Assembly (NCBI GenBank): GCA_019916065.1
Contig: CM034234.1
Coordinates: 5,306,342-5,370,341 of the forward strand
Source: Vitellaria paradoxa
Taxonomy: Eukaryota; Streptophyta; Magnoliopsida; Ericales; Sapotaceae
Direction: 5' to 3'
Length of the DNA stretch: 64,000 nucleotides
Positions 48,378 to 63,145 of this stretch are shown piece by piece; position 1 is the stretch's first letter, and each line of letters starts with the position of its first letter. A program made the position numbers and the translations under genes. Below the pieces are notes generated by a model. That model made no database searches. It worked only from the letters and a program-made list of their open reading frames with translations, and was not told where the DNA came from.

Positions 48378-49997
48378 ATGAAATCGATAACACGTCGAAT
48401 TTTTTCTTTTCAACTCATCTCGAAGTCCCAAAGACAAGCTCACACTTTGGCTCCCAGCCATCTAATCGAAACCCAAAAGGCTCATGGACGTGCATTGAAA
48501 GTTGGGATTTCATCTGTTGAATCGAACATCGTTGTTTCGTACTGCGAATCCGCGGCATTCTCGGACGCTCACCAGATGTTCGACGAAGTGTCTGACTGGG
48601 ACGTAGTATCGGCTACAACGACAATTAGCCACTTCACCCGACACCACCGTCACAACGAAGCCATTTATCTCTTCTCAAAAATTGTTGCGCTAGATATCAG
48701 GCCCAACGAGTTCACCTTTGGCACTGTAATCCACTCGTCTACCGCTCTACAAGACCTCAATTCAGGCAAGCAACTTCATGCTTGTGCAACAAAGATAGGC
48801 CTTCATTCAAATGTCTTTGTAGGTAGTACAATTTTGAACCTCTATGCTAAGTTAAGCATCATTGAGGAAGCTCGAAAAGCATTCGAAGACACCCGTGAAC
48901 CAAATGTGGTTTCTTACACAACTTTGATTTGTGGCTACCTCAAGAAAGAGCAGTTTGGTGATGCTTTTGGGCTTTTCCAGGCAATGCCAGAGAGGAATGT
49001 TGTTTCATGGAATGCAATGATTGGTGGGTATAGCCAAACGGGTCATAACGAGGAGGCTGTGAATCTCTTTACTCAGATGGTGAGAGAAGGACTGGTGCCT
49101 ACCCAGTCTACTTTTCCTTGTGCTATTATTGCAGCTGCCAACATAGCAGCCCTTGGAACGGGCAGAAGTTTCCATGCCTGTGCAATCAAGTCCCTTGGCA
49201 AACTTAATGTGTTTGTCAGCAACTCTCTGATCAGTTTCTATGCAAAATGTGGAAGCATGGAAGATAGTCTCTTGGTCTTTAATAAATTGCCCGAGAAGAG
49301 TACAGTTTCTTGGAATGCTTTGATATGTGGTTATGCCCAAAATGGTAGAGGGAACGAAGCGTTGGATTTTTTCCAGAGTATGCAACGCAAAGGTCTTCAG
49401 CCTAATAGCGTGACACTGCTTGGTGTGCTACTGGCTTGTAACTATATTGGCCTTGTCGATGAGGGTTATTCATATTTCAATCAGGCAAGACTCAAGGACC
49501 CTAGCTTGCTAAAACCTGAGCACTATGCTTGTATGGTTGATCTCCTTTCAAGGTCTGGACATTTTCAGGAAGCCGAGAGGTTTATTTGTGATTTGCATTT
49601 CGAGCCCGGGCTTGGGTTTTGGAAGGCATTGCTTGGAGGCTGCCAAATCCACTCGAATATTAAACTGGGGGAGCTTGCTGCCAGCAAGATTCTAGCTTTG
49701 GATCCCGGAGATGTTTCATCCTATGTAATGCTGTCGAATGCGCATTCTACTGCTGGAAGATGGCAGTGTGTGTCGCAGATGAGACGAGAGATGAAAGAGA
49801 AAGGCATGAAAAGGGTCCCGGGGTGCAGTTGGATTGAAGTAAAAAACCAAGTTCATGTGTTTGTTACTGCAGACGTGAGGCATGGTGAAAAGGATGAGAT
49901 TTATATGGTTCTGAGATTGTTTTTTGATCACGTAAAAGAGATCCAAACTTCCAAAATTTTCACAGAATCTCATATCCAGCTTTGTGATTGGCTCTAG
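48378..49997 (+). CDS. PLS-class PPR protein, At5g42450 type
   Basis: An organelle RNA-binding pentatricopeptide repeat protein of 539 residues in a single exon. The N-terminus is basic and Ser-rich (MKSITRRIFSFQLISKSQR), fitting a mitochondrial presequence. About ten repeats follow, with signature words such as LYAKLSIIEEARKAF, VSWNAMIGGYSQTGHNEEAV and NSLISFYAKCGSMEDSLLVF. The C-terminus is an E domain (GFWKALLGGCQIHSNIKLGE then GCSWIEVKNQVHVF), and the catalytic DYW domain is absent. Proteins of this class usually act in site-specific C-to-U RNA editing. The order and wording match Arabidopsis At5g42450 along the whole length. The RNA target is not known from sequence. The intronless structure is usual for PPR genes. 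Confidence 0.94.
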   Translation: MKSITRRIFSFQLISKSQRQAHTLAPSHLIETQKAHGRALKVGISSVESNIVVSYCESAAFSDAHQMFDEVSDWDVVSATTTISHFTRHHRHNEAIYLFSKIVALDIRPNEFTFGTVIHSSTALQDLNSGKQLHACATKIGLHSNVFVGSTILNLYAKLSIIEEARKAFEDTREPNVVSYTTLICGYLKKEQFGDAFGLFQAMPERNVVSWNAMIGGYSQTGHNEEAVNLFTQMVREGLVPTQSTFPCAIIAAANIAALGTGRSFHACAIKSLGKLNVFVSNSLISFYAKCGSMEDSLLVFNKLPEKSTVSWNALICGYAQNGRGNEALDFFQSMQRKGLQPNSVTLLGVLLACNYIGLVDEGYSYFNQARLKDPSLLKPEHYACMVDLLSRSGHFQEAERFICDLHFEPGLGFWKALLGGCQIHSNIKLGELAASKILALDPGDVSSYVMLSNAHSTAGRWQCVSQMRREMKEKGMKRVPGCSWIEVKNQVHVFVTADVRHGEKDEIYMVLRLFFDHVKEIQTSKIFTESHIQLCDWL

Positions 49998-49999
49998 TG

Positions 50000-51500
50000 T
50001 AGGAGGGAGTCAATGAATGTGCTGGTCTTTTTCATGTTAATTTCATTTAATTAAATAATTCAGGAGGCTCGAGTGTTGGATGGAGTCGGTGAATGTGCAT
50101 GCTGGTCTTTTTTCATGCTTTCCCTCCGGGTAAATACTTCAGAAGATCAAGGATGAGCTCAACTGGCACCAAATTACACTCGCAGCTTTGGTTGGTCTAG
50201 CAAAAATAAACTTGTTTTGATTCACTTATAGGATGTATTATGATGCCACTTTTACAATTTATAGAAGAAATCTGACCGGAGATCAGACAAGGAATGCCAT
50301 CATAGCCCGTTTGGATTAAGGAGTTCGGGAGGAGGGTGGAGGGTTTGAAAGTGAAATAGTAGTTAATGCGTTGTTTGGATTGAAGGGTTTAAAAGGGAAG
50401 GGAAGGGAATGTTGAAAGAGCAAGCATGTACAATCAAATAATATATGATGCTTCCCTTTTTTAAAATGGCATTGGATTCACATTTTTATTTTTCTATTTT
50501 CAGTTTCTTTTTGAGAATTAATGTATTAAAAATACTTAAAATACATTGATTTGACATTTTATGTTTATTGTGTTTTGAAATTATCAATGTTTTGGGTCAA
50601 AAAGACCTAAAATAAATTTTAACCATTTTACATTTTATGGTATTATTTGGCAAAAAAAATTTCAACATAAATCTACTAACTATTAGCATAAATCTACCAA
50701 TTTTGAACAAATCTACCAACTTTTAACCCTCCAAAAAAAGATGAAAATTACTAAGATTTGAATTTTCAAATGACTCCCTATGTGTAAACCCCTTTTTTTT
50801 AGTTTTTTAAAACAAATTTTAAGAACATAAGTAAACAAAAATATTTTGAATTATTTTTGTTATTTTCAAAAACACAATGAAAAATGGACCCAAAATAAGT
50901 ATATCAAATGAACTCCAAACCCAAAAAAAAAAAAAAAAAAATTAATTAATTAAATAAATAAATAAGAATATGAACGTAAAGTGCGATTAATCTAAACAAA
51001 AAAGCACTCCACTCTACTCCCTTTCACTCCCCTTCCTAATTGAAACTAAATTTCACTCCACTCTCTCTCCATCGAAATGGACTATAAGAGATGAACTTCC
51101 ATACTTTAATGCCAACACTTACAAGAAAGATTATAACCATGGTTTTCAGAATATGATCCGAACCCTCGAAAAGGAATCCTGGCTTTGTCTCACCGGTTCT
51201 GAGGCATCTAGCGGTACAAACCCTGGCGAATAGCATGCATCCAATATGACCACCTGCCATTCATGATAACAGCGTGGATCTCAAGCCAAATTAATAGATT
51301 ATCATCCACTATTGCATTGTAAGAGCATAACAAATTAAAAACACTAACAGCAATCCTATTCCATGCAAATTGGAAATGGACATAATCCGACCTCAACCCA
51401 GTTCTTAACAAAAATTGTGATTTGTGAAATTACCCTACATCTCACTCCAAAGCACTAGGCCAAAATTTTGAATTCCGAAGAAAGTAAAATCATACAACTG
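50000..51500. other. Intergenic DNA between PPR and RPL23A genes
   Basis: The first few hundred bases are likely the PPR 3' untranslated region, with an imperfect repeat (AGGAGGGAGTCAATGAATGTGC at 50001-50022 and GTTGGATGGAGTCGGTGAAT at about 50073). About 50300-51070 is AT-rich and bounded by CCCGTTTGGATTAAGGAG and CACTCCACTCTACTCCC-type words, perhaps one MITE. No gene is recognised. Confidence 0.4.
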
Positions 51501-51528
51501 GAAATTGGAAGGCTAATTAACTACTATC

Positions 51529-53889
<2,361 letters not shown>

Positions 53890-54068
53890 TGTTGAGCGAA
53901 GTAACCTTAAATCCTATCTGCTTACCTGCACAACGAATCAATAAATGATATCAATTAATCTCCGTAGCTTTAAGTCCATTCATCTATTTGAAGAATACAG
54001 AATTAACGTATGGTATCAATCTAAGGATAAACATTTCCGTATCAACCACCTGCTAGAACCTGCCGTCC

Positions 54069-54212
54069 TAGGGTTTTCTGATCGAAGAAGATGAACTCTT
54101 ATACCAGGCTCGAACCAGTGCCATTCACGTGCGAGATCCAGGCCCATATACTTGTGACAATATTTAGCCCAATATCTATTTGAAAGCCCAAATAAATCCA
54201 GGCATGGGCCCA
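54069..54212 (-). promoter_or_regulatory. Ribosomal-protein-type promoter: telobox and site II
   Basis: On the minus strand a telobox AAACCCTA lies at 54076-54069. Upstream are several TGGGC(C/T)-type site II words (about 54140-54146, 54165-54171, 54184-54190, 54204-54211). This pairing is the known signature of plant ribosomal protein promoters bound by TCP factors and PURalpha-like proteins. A CACGTG G-box lies at 54126-54131. Confidence 0.7.
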
Positions 54213-54368
54213 CTTTGTGGTCCTCAATCTGCCCGTGCCTCCAAATCTCCGGCAACGCCCTCTCTCTACTCTCTATCCGCTCCTTTTAACCATAGTTAGC
54301 AGGTCTAAACCATGGTTAGTTTCACCTCAGCACCCAGGTTGGCTTTCGGTCGCAGATCTGCACTAATC

Positions 54369-54376
54369 TAGGGTTT
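54369..54376 (-). promoter_or_regulatory. Second telobox, in the AFC1 leader
   Basis: AAACCCTA on the minus strand, about 130 bp before the AFC1 start codon. It may serve either divergent gene. Confidence 0.45.
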
Positions 54377-54500
54377 CCAAAATGGGGAAAATCCTTTGAT
54401 TTTTCTCCCTAAGTTCTGTGAATCTCTCTTACAGATCGATTTTTCGGCTCGGTTGGTTTCGAGGTGTGATCTTGGATCGCTGTCTCTGTGCAATTTGTAA

Positions 54501-57500
54501 ATGGAGACTCAGAGGATCATTGAATTTCCTCACAAAAACATGGATAAGCGTCCCAGGAAGAGGCCTCGCTTGACGTGGGACATGGCCCCTCCTGTTCCCC
54601 CACCTCCCAAGGTGAGATATGCATATATGCTTGAATCTACATGTATCTAGCTGTTTGTGTGTATATGTCTGTATTGAAATTATGGTTTCTTCATTTCCTC
54701 ATCATCTGGCTTGATTGGGTACGTTGAAGCATCTGATCAGATGTAAACTCTAGAAATTTGCTTAATTTGTTCTCTCAATTTGCACCTCTCTCTTTGTCCC
54801 TTTCTCTCTGTGATTGTGGGATTGCAACTATGATTTGGCTGTAGTTTTGGTTATTTTGACACAAAACATCTTCAATGCGGATCTTTTTTCCGCATATTTT
54901 CTCCTGTTGAAATTTTTTTTTTTTTGGTCGATCTCTTTGTGCTTGGTTGCTAAAATATAAAGCTTCTTATTAATTACAGGCCGAAAATTCGGTAAATGCA
55001 TTTGTATGTGCCAAAAAGAAATTTGATTGGAAAGGAAGAAATATCTTTTCTGTCTTTCTCATTTGTCCATTTTCATTCTGCTAACAGACATTTTGGTACC
55101 TTTAAGACAGACTTTGGATGTGATTATATCTGTTTTGGATCTAACATAGGGTCATAATGCATATGTTCATGTTTCTGTTTTCATTCTCGTTTTTTTTGCG
55201 GTAAACAATAGTGTTTGCTAGAAATTTTTTAGGCTAAATTACACTTTGCACCAAATCTTACTTTAGGACCAACACTTTTAATTGTACCAATGAAGCACTT
55301 ACACTTTTAGTCTATTGTGGACCTTCTCTGAATTTCAATTTGGAATTTTTCATTAACTGGCCGCATAGCTAGGGATGTCAATGGGACGGATACACGAGGG
55401 TACTTGACCGAACCCGATAAAAATCCGTTGGGAAATACCCTAATGGGATTGGGATGGGTTTGGGATGGTTTTGGGATTTGCCTGTAGGGTATACTCGATA
55501 CCCGTTAATACTTATAGGGTACCCGTTAAGTACCCGCTTAATAAAATAAAATATATATTTATATATTTAAAATTTTATCCCTAAAATAAAATTTTTAAAA
55601 ATTTTAAGCCAAGGTCATTTATGAACTTTCACTTATGTTTACCCTAACATAACCCTAGTATATAATGTCATATACTAGTAGCCGCAACTCTCCAAATCTA
55701 AAAATCAAACACCCTTTAGTCTTCTCTCCCGTCATTCACAATCGTGCTGTTGAAATCGCTGACAACCACTGTTCCTTTCTCCAACTCTCCAATCAGTGGG
55801 TGGCCTTCTTCAAGTAAGTCTTTTTTTTTTTTTTGAGATTGATTTATTTTGGAATATTTTTTTGAAAGACTCTATGTATAAAAATGTTGCAACTACCCAC
55901 GTCTTTTTGCATCCATAAGTTTGTTGGCTTCAAATCCATGCTGTCCGCCCTGTTCGTTCGACCAATCTAACTTTAATTTTTATTAATTTGGATAGTAGAG
56001 AAATTATTCATAATTATAAATACCCTTGTCCGCGCTGTTCGTTCGACCAATCTAACTTTAATTTTTATTAATTTGGATAGTAGAGAAATTATTCATAATT
56101 ATAAATAGCCTTGGACATGAATATTGGTATGATTGTTTTTTATGGGTCAAACTTAATTTTACATGTATGCATTCAAGTCAATCATGGCGTAATCTTCCTG
56201 GTGTACAAAAAAAAAAAAAAAAATCTCTTTTTTTAGTTTAAATTATCTCCATTTTCTCTTTTATTAGACTTTTTCAATTTTTTCATGAAACAGTTTAAGT
56301 TGCTGGTATCTTGTTTGGACTAATGGTTTGTAACTTTGATGCTTTGTTGACGGTCGCTGTTGGTTTTGTTGGGATGATTCTTTTGAACTTGTTTAATTTA
56401 TGATTTGTTATGTGTTATTTTCACATCTCATGAATTGTTCCATATTGGGTTTTTAATTTTTTTATGAATTGTGATTCCTATTATATTGTGATTCTTATTG
56501 TACTGTTTCACAGGTTTGCTCATGTATATTTTGTACATTTATTTTTACTATTTAGAGTATATATCTTTTACCTTTCCAAAAAAAAAAAAAAATAGAGGTC
56601 CTTTGACCAATTGACTTTGTTTAATTTAATAAATTTAACATTTTTGTGACTAATTTTTTTTTTTATCTTTGATCTTAAATCAGGTATTTAACAGATACTT
56701 AACAGGTAATTTGACCTATTAAATATAAACGGGTTTCGCGGGTTTGAGACGGGGTTTAGGGTTTTGGGACGGGACGGGTTTGGGATTTCAATTAAAAAAA
56801 TAAACGGGTTTGGGACGGTAATGGGAAGCAAAAAATAAACGGGTTTGGTAATGGGATTGACTAATTAGGCGAGTATCCTACCCGTTTACATCCCTACACA
56901 TAGCCATTTTCTAACAGTTATAAAAGAAAATCACTTGTTTTCTTTCATATTTTCACCATAACAGTCATTTTATGTAGGACCCGAGGAAGTCGAGTTGCAC
57001 GCTAGCTGGTCCCAACACCCTGAGTTATCAAAAAAATGCATATTTGTAACCATAGTGGATAAAGTTAATACAATGAGCAAAAGTGTGTTTTGGCTGAAAT
57101 ATAGAAGAAAATATTTGATTCTACGATTTTAGCCCTTAAAAATTGGCCACTTGGCCGGTTAATGAAAAATCTCCAAATTGAAATTCAGAAAGGGTCCACA
57201 TTGCAATAAATTAGAAATGATGGACTTAATTTTTACAATTGAAAGTGTAGGTCTAAATGTGAGATTTAGTGTGAAGTATCATTGCAATAAATTAGAAATG
57301 ATGGACTTAATCTTTACAATTGAAAGTGTAGGTCTAAATGTGAGATTTAGTGTCAAGTATAAGTGTGCAAAGCATAATTTATCCAATTTTGTATGTGTTC
57401 AATGCACTATTGATGTGCAATCTAATGAATTCATGTGTAAACAGATTTGTTTTTTAAGTTGGTAACCATTGTTGTGGATTAAGGCCTAGGATATCTTATG

Positions 57501-60500
57501 TTTTCTTGCTTGCTGCAAAATGTTTTGGTTCACTGTATTTTTATGTCAAGCAGTCTTAAACCTTTTGCATGGAAATATTCTCATATTGATATTCCAATGT
57601 GAAAAATATCCTTGAAATGATGGGACAAAGAAGGAAAATTAATGGAAAAATTAGATCCTAGTTCCAAACTTTTCATTTAGAAAACATATGCATGTGCGCC
57701 ATTTTTGTTTTGTTGACCCTTGAATTATTTTTATTCTGATGCAGGTCCTTCCAGCAATATATTGTGGGCAGGAGTTTACAAATGGGGCAGTTACTAGTTA
57801 TGCTTATTCTTCTATATACTGCAAGGGAGTGCCCCGCAATGGATCCCCTCCTTGGAGACTAGATGATAAAGACGGTCATTATGTTTTTGCCATTGGAGAG
57901 AACTTAACTACTCGTTGTAAGTTTATGTTGATAACAGTCAATTATTATATCATTAGATTGAGATTTTAGCTTTTTACTTTGATAATCTACAATGGAACCG
58001 AGAATAGTTAGTTTGTTTTCTCAGCCTGTTACACGTGTAACAGTACCATATCTTGGTACGTCTCCTTGTTTGCAAATTCATGTTGTCAGTTTTTTCCTTT
58101 GATCCAATAGTGATATTTATAATCTGTTCACTAGTAACATTTCTTTTACCATACTTGCAGACAGGATTCTGAGCAAAATGGGTGAAGGTTAGTTTTTCCT
58201 TTTAGCTTCTTATTTTTTTCCTCTAACATAATCTGTATTTTTAGACTCCCTTGACCTTACAATTTAGGTTATCTTTTTTTTTTTTTTTTTTTTCAGTTCA
58301 GATCTCATTCTTCCTATCTTATTCCCAATTTGAAACTCTCATGTCTTGAGTGCCCTAAAATTTCAAATTCACATTCCATAAATCAGTAATTTATTTGATC
58401 AGTTAATTTAATTGTGTGAATTAATTTAGGGACATTTGGACAAGTCTTGGAATGTTTAGACAATGAAAGGAAAGAGGTCGTGGCCATTAAAATTGTTCGT
58501 TCGATACAAAAGTACCGGGATGCTGCCATGATTGAGATTGATGTCCTACAAAAACTTGCTAGGCATGATATGAGTGGCATTCGGTGGGCATCTGCTTTTT
58601 ATCTGTCTTTCCTTGTCCATTATAAAGTTTAAAGTGATTGGGTATAAGTTGTTTTATTCTTTGCAGTTGTGTGCAAATACGGAATTGGTTTGACTATCGT
58701 AATCATATTTGTATTGTAAGTATTTATTGATACTTGTGGTTTGATTAATTTGAAAGGGCAATGATGTTCCTTCATGCCTGAATATTCTGTGAGTTAAAAA
58801 CTTGCGGATGGATTTAAATGGTCTTAACAGGTATTTGAGAAGCTTGGACCAAGCTTATACGATTTTCTCCGCAAAAACAGCTATCGTTCATTTCCCATTG
58901 ATCTTGTTCGGGAGTTTGGCAGACAACTTTTGGAATCTGTAGCATGTGTGTGCACATATCTTGGATAACTTTTTGTATAAATTGTTCAACTTAATTATCA
59001 GCAAAGATAAAATTCTTTCTCTATTAAGCTCATATGGGCATCATTTAGTTTCCTTCTTTGATGTATTTAGCATTAGATTGTGGTCCGGAGCAATTTTATT
59101 TTGGACAAAAGCATGATTGGCATTGATGATTAGCTCTTCTGATTCTCATTAATTTTTCTTGCTTGGTTTTGCAGTTATGCATGATTTACGCCTAATTCAC
59201 ACAGATCTGAAACCAGAAAACATTCTTCTTGTTTCATCAGAATATATTAAAGTGCCAGATTATAAGGTATTTCCTCATGTATTATGTTCTTATTTTTTAT
59301 TTGTTTCATTTTATTTTTGACAGTGTTTTGCATATTGTGTGCCTGGGCATGAAAATCAGATTTGGCAATAACATAATCTGTTACAATCCATTTTACTAAG
59401 GGGGTTGTATTTTTCAACTAAGTGGTATATTGGCCTTTTTGTTTTGAGTCTATATGGGGATACAATTGATATTCGATATCCTTTTTGTTGCTTTCTTCCT
59501 GAATATATGTGAATAAAATTCTTTGGTCTAATTTTTTAACCAGCTGATAAATCAAGTATTGATATCATTTCAGTGTATTAAGCTGTAAAATGCAAGCATT
59601 AGGTCAGTGTTTGTGAGTTTGGTAGTATTATTTTTAAGTTCAGAATGCTAATTTTTTTTTTTTTTTTATTCTTTGTTGCCTACACTTAAGTTTCTCTCGC
59701 GATCCGCTAAAGATGGTTCCTATTTCAAGAATCTACCAAAGTCAAGTGCAATCAAGCTAATTGATTTTGGGAGTACTACGTTTGAACATCAGGACCACAG
59801 CTACGTGGTGTCAACGCGTCATTATCGTGCACCAGAGGTCATTCTTGGTAATTGCCATGTGTTAGCAGATTTTGAAGCCAGTAGTAATTTGATTTTTGTT
59901 ATCTAATTTTGATATCCTGATATTTTTATGTTTTGTTTTTCCATAGGTCTTGGATGGAATTATCCTTGTGATTTGTGGAGTGTTGGTTGCATACTTGTTG
60001 AGCTTTGCTCGGTAACTAAGATTCTGATTTTCCTTAATCTTTCTCTTCTTTGTTTCTAACTTTCTATTATATACCATGTTATTGGTGCATTGGTTTAGTT
60101 TAGCTTTCATCAATTGATCTTATTGCTGAGAAAGATTCTTGAAGATTCAATGGAAATTACAACTTCCAATGGAGCATGAAAATACTTATATGACAACATC
60201 ATTATACTTAATTTTTTATGAAGGAGACTAGTTAGTGCCTATAATATTAGATCCTGGCAAGTTTTAACTTTTTGAGTCCCCTCATCATTGAATACTTGAT
60301 TTGATTGTGCATCATGAAGTTTTTTTTTTTTTGGTTGTTATACTTTTTCTAAAATAAATAAATAAAACTTTCTACTTTGTTCATTAATAGGGTGAGGCCC
60401 TTTTCCAAACACACGAGAATTTGGAACATCTGGCTATGATGGAGAGGGTGTTAGGGTCACTTCCACAACATATGATTATTAGAGCAGAGTAAGATCATTA

Positions 60501-61080
60501 TTTTATTTGTTTATTTTATATTATTTTTCAGCTTCATCGCATGGATAATTTTTATTTATTTTTTATTTTTTAGCCGCCGTGCTGAGAAATATTTCAGAAG
60601 GGGTGCACGACTGGATTGGCCAGAGGGTGCAACCTCGAGAGAAAGTATGAGGGCAGTTTGGAAATTACCCCGTCTACAGGTAATTAGTAGATGTTGTGTC
60701 TATTGAATTGTTATCGGAACCAGATATGTCCATAACATCATTTCCTTTGGTGGGAAAAAGGTCTATAACAGGGGAAGTGTGTGTAATTGCTTCTGATGCG
60801 TGTGCTAAATTCCTACCAAATTAAGCTTTAGACTTATGGAGAAATAACATGGTTTGACAGGTTCACCCCACTTTGGTTTGCAGTTTGTAATTCTGTTCTT
60901 CTAATGATTTCTGTAGTAACCATGTTCAATTATTGAAAAAAATCTCTACTATTTTTGGTGAAAAGCTGCGATCTTTTTTGTGAATGATAAAGCATGTAGG
61001 TTATTACATGTGACTTTCCTTGTTGGATGATTTGATTTTCTGCTCTTTGTCTAGTTGGAGAATAAATTTAATCGGGCATT

Positions 61081-61115
<35 letters not shown>

Positions 61116-61859
61116 TTCTCTCTTTCTCTGTGGAGTGGGGCTTGGGGGTGACCTAAACCAAACCGAAACCCAAAGACTGAACCAAGTTTGGTTCGTTCAG
61201 TTCGGTTTCTTTGGTTAATTCAGTTCAGTTTGGTTTTTATTTGCACTGTACTAAACATGATGGTAAATGAGCACAAGGGACTTGAACTATATCTCCTTAG
61301 ATATTCAATTGCCCCAAAAGGTTAAGCAGCAAGAGAGAGGGTATAGCTGAAGTATTCTGCATCATCCCCATAACATCAGAGAAAATGTCCTATTACTTAG
61401 GCTGTTCATAAAGTGTCATCTGTGTTTTCTGCATTGAAGTGTGTTGCATTTTCAGCATTGAAAGGTGATGATTGGTTCGTGATATATATTGGGAGACCAA
61501 CATCATCTGTGTTTGGAGTTGTAAAAGTATAAATTTGTAAAAGTTGTGGCCTCGCAATTCATGCAGTGAATAGAAAATTTAAATTTTATAGATATTTGTA
61601 GAGATTTTTAGTGTTTTGTAGAGCTCCAAACAGCACATTAATATATCACCATGTTTCCTTTATGTATTGATTCAACCTTCTCTCTCCTTTTATATTGCAG
61701 AACCTGATAATGCAGCACGTGGATCACTCTGCTGGTGATCTCATTGATCTGTTGCAGGGGCTTCTGCGCTATGACCCAGCAGCGCGGCTCAAAGCAAGGG
61801 AAGCCCTTAGACATCCTTTCTTCACAAGAGACCTGAGAAGGTGTGGCTATCCCTTGTAA
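54501..61859 (+). CDS. AFC1: LAMMER/CLK dual-specificity kinase, AFC1 type
   Basis: A nuclear kinase that phosphorylates SR splicing factors. Twelve coding exons join in frame: 54501-54611, 57745-57916, 58161-58187, 58430-58583, 58667-58715, 58831-58945, 59175-59266, 59691-59847, 59947-60011, 60391-60488, 60574-60679, 61701-61859, giving 434 residues. An N-terminal basic stretch [13 protein letters not shown] is a likely nuclear signal. The kinase domain has Gly loop GEGTFGQV at about 102-109, Lys about 124 (VAIKI), HTDLKPEN at 218-225, DFG at 265-267 and the family signature EHLAMMER at 326-333. The wording [20 protein letters not shown] matches Arabidopsis AFC1 rather than AFC2 or AFC3. The N- and C-termini are shorter than in Arabidopsis. 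Intron 1 is about 3.1 kb and holds nested transposons. Confidence 0.95.
55370..56896. mobile_element. hAT-type element nested in the MULE
   Basis: The left end TAGGGATGTCAATGGG and the reverse of the right end TAGGGATGTAAACGGG match the Ac/hAT terminal style. Flanking 8-mers CGCATAGC (55362-55369) and CACATAGC (56897-56904) match at 7 of 8. Subterminal zones are rich in ACGGGTTTGGGA and GGGTACCCG words. Length 1527 bp; no transposase frame is recognised, so it is non-autonomous. Confidence 0.85.
55943..56112. repeat. 85-bp tandem duplication inside the hAT element
   Basis: Two nearly identical copies (55943-56027, 56028-56112), each starting GTCCGC(C/G)CTGTTCGTTCGA. Very low divergence points to a recent duplication. 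Confidence 0.9.
57200..57361. repeat. 81-bp tandem duplication in the MULE right arm
   Basis: Two nearly identical copies (57200-57280, 57281-57361), each starting ATTGCAATAAATTAGAAATG. The second copy extends the right inverted repeat compared with the left one. Confidence 0.9.
61079..61133. repeat. (TC)n microsatellite in AFC1 intron 11
   Basis: A long (TC)n run, then TTTCTC units. No effect on exons. Confidence 0.9.
61510..61640. repeat. Dispersed short repeat in AFC1 intron 11
   Basis: TGTTTGGAGTTGTAAAAGTA at the left and AGCTCCAAACAGCAC at the right, with GCAATTCATGCAGTGAATAG inside. Related to 23758-23932. It ends about 60 bp before the last acceptor. Confidence 0.55.
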
Positions 61860-62450
61860 CTGGATTTTATCTAATTCATCTATGAGTGTTAGCGATATTT
61901 GTCAAGGAAAAAGTTTGAAGTAATTAAAAATCAAAAAATCCGAAGCCATGGATGGTTTCGATTGACAGCATCACTTCTACCGTACCGATTGTATTGTTGT
62001 TGCCTGTATAGAAGCATCAGCCTTGTTCATTTATCCCCACTCCCCCAATATTTTTTTGTTTCCCTCCCTACTGAATTACTTAAAAAGTTCTGGCTTGTTG
62101 CATTCTGATGGCGAGGTAGTTGTTTAGTCAATAATGTTCAATTACCTCTTGGTGTTACTCCCGTTTCCTTCATTAAATCTCTATATGAACTGAAATGCAA
62201 AACAAAAGGAGAGCAGGTTGCAGAAGAGGATGTCGTCGGCACTAGAGCATTGCTTCAGAGACGTGAAGTTCCAGCTCAGCTTGCATTGATTCATTCTGAT
62301 AAACTGTGGACTCTTTAGCCAAGGAACCAGGTGATGCGAGAGTTGGAAATGTTCATTTGTTTGGTGTTACCATGGCACTTGCTGTTCATCCAGATCTCTC
62401 CTCGTTTCTGCTAGTCTCGTGGTAAGTATTGCCTCCTCATGCCTTATAAT
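61860..62450 (+). other. Likely AFC1 3' untranslated region
   Basis: Composition stays close to that of transcribed DNA up to about 62420, with no recognised domain in any frame. A donor-like GTGGTAAGTATTG lies near 62420. Whether it is one 3' UTR or includes a further spliced exon cannot be settled here. Confidence 0.4.
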
Positions 62451-62716
62451 TTATGTTTTATCTCTATTGCACAAAAATCAAATCCAGTCTGAATAGAAAA
62501 AGTGGGAATAATTTGTATCATCTCTATGGCACGAAATGATGTGAATGCAACACCAAGACATAGTTAATGACAGAAAGTAAGAAACGATATGGGTGCGTTA
62601 ACTTGAAATTGACAATCCGATCTTGAAATAATTTAGCTTTTTAACATTGACTATCTGATTTTGAAATAATTTCACTTTTTAAATGTGTACATTTGAGTAT
62701 AAATATGAATCAATAT

Positions 62717-62923
62717 AGGGCCGTTTGGTGCAATAAAAAATTATTAAAAATTAAAAATAACTTTGCATTTATAACTGGCATGTGTCATTTTAATAATTAG
62801 TGGGATATTTGTTAAAAATTTATAAAAGCAAAAGAAAATTTAATAAAGTTGGAGAGAGTAGATAAAGGTTGGAAAGTTGGTAAAAATTAATTATTTTATA
62901 TTATTTTTTGGCACCAAACGGCC
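62717..62923. mobile_element. MITE with GGCCGTTTGGTGC ends
   Basis: The left GGCCGTTTGGTGCAATAAAA and the reverse of the right end GGCCGTTTGGTGCCAAAAAA match at 13 consecutive bases. About 205 bp, AT-rich, non-coding. Exact termini and target duplication are unclear. Confidence 0.75.
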
Positions 62924-63071
62924 TTATTAAAGTGGAAGTCCGATAACTGACGGTGACACGCTTGCCGTCCCTGCTCGTATCCTTCTTGCATACATTTCTT
63001 GCATAAGCTTTTGATATAAACTACTTTTTGAATCCAAGGAAAACATGTTTTGCCAAAGAACTGGTTACGAA

Positions 63072-63113
<42 letters not shown>
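63072..63113. repeat. (TA)n(TG)n microsatellite
   Basis: TA units passing into TG units. Confidence 0.9.
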
Positions 63114-63145
63114 AAATTTGAAACATGAAAATAACAACAAACAAT

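Larger units (their letters stand above)
55232..57384. mobile_element. Mutator-like element in AFC1 intron 1 (host of a hAT)
   Basis: The left end GGCTAAATTACACTTTGCAC and the reverse of the right end GGATAAATTATGCTTTGCAC are inverted copies. The similarity extends inward for more than 130 bp, including GGTCCAC(A/T) and GGCC(A/G)GTTAATGAAAAAT words. Flanking 9-mers AATTTTTTA (55223-55231) and AATTTTGTA (57385-57393) match at 8 of 9. Long inverted repeats and a 9-bp duplication indicate a MULE. A hAT element lies inside; without it the MULE is about 620 bp. No transposase is seen. Confidence 0.75.

Noticed and set aside
57178..57465. A 95-codon frame with a perfect internal duplication
   Set aside because: It comes from the 81-bp tandem duplication in the MULE arm; no start context or domain support.
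61899..62108. A 69-codon frame after the AFC1 stop
   Set aside because: No similarity to the kinase tail or any family; it lies in the probable 3' untranslated region.
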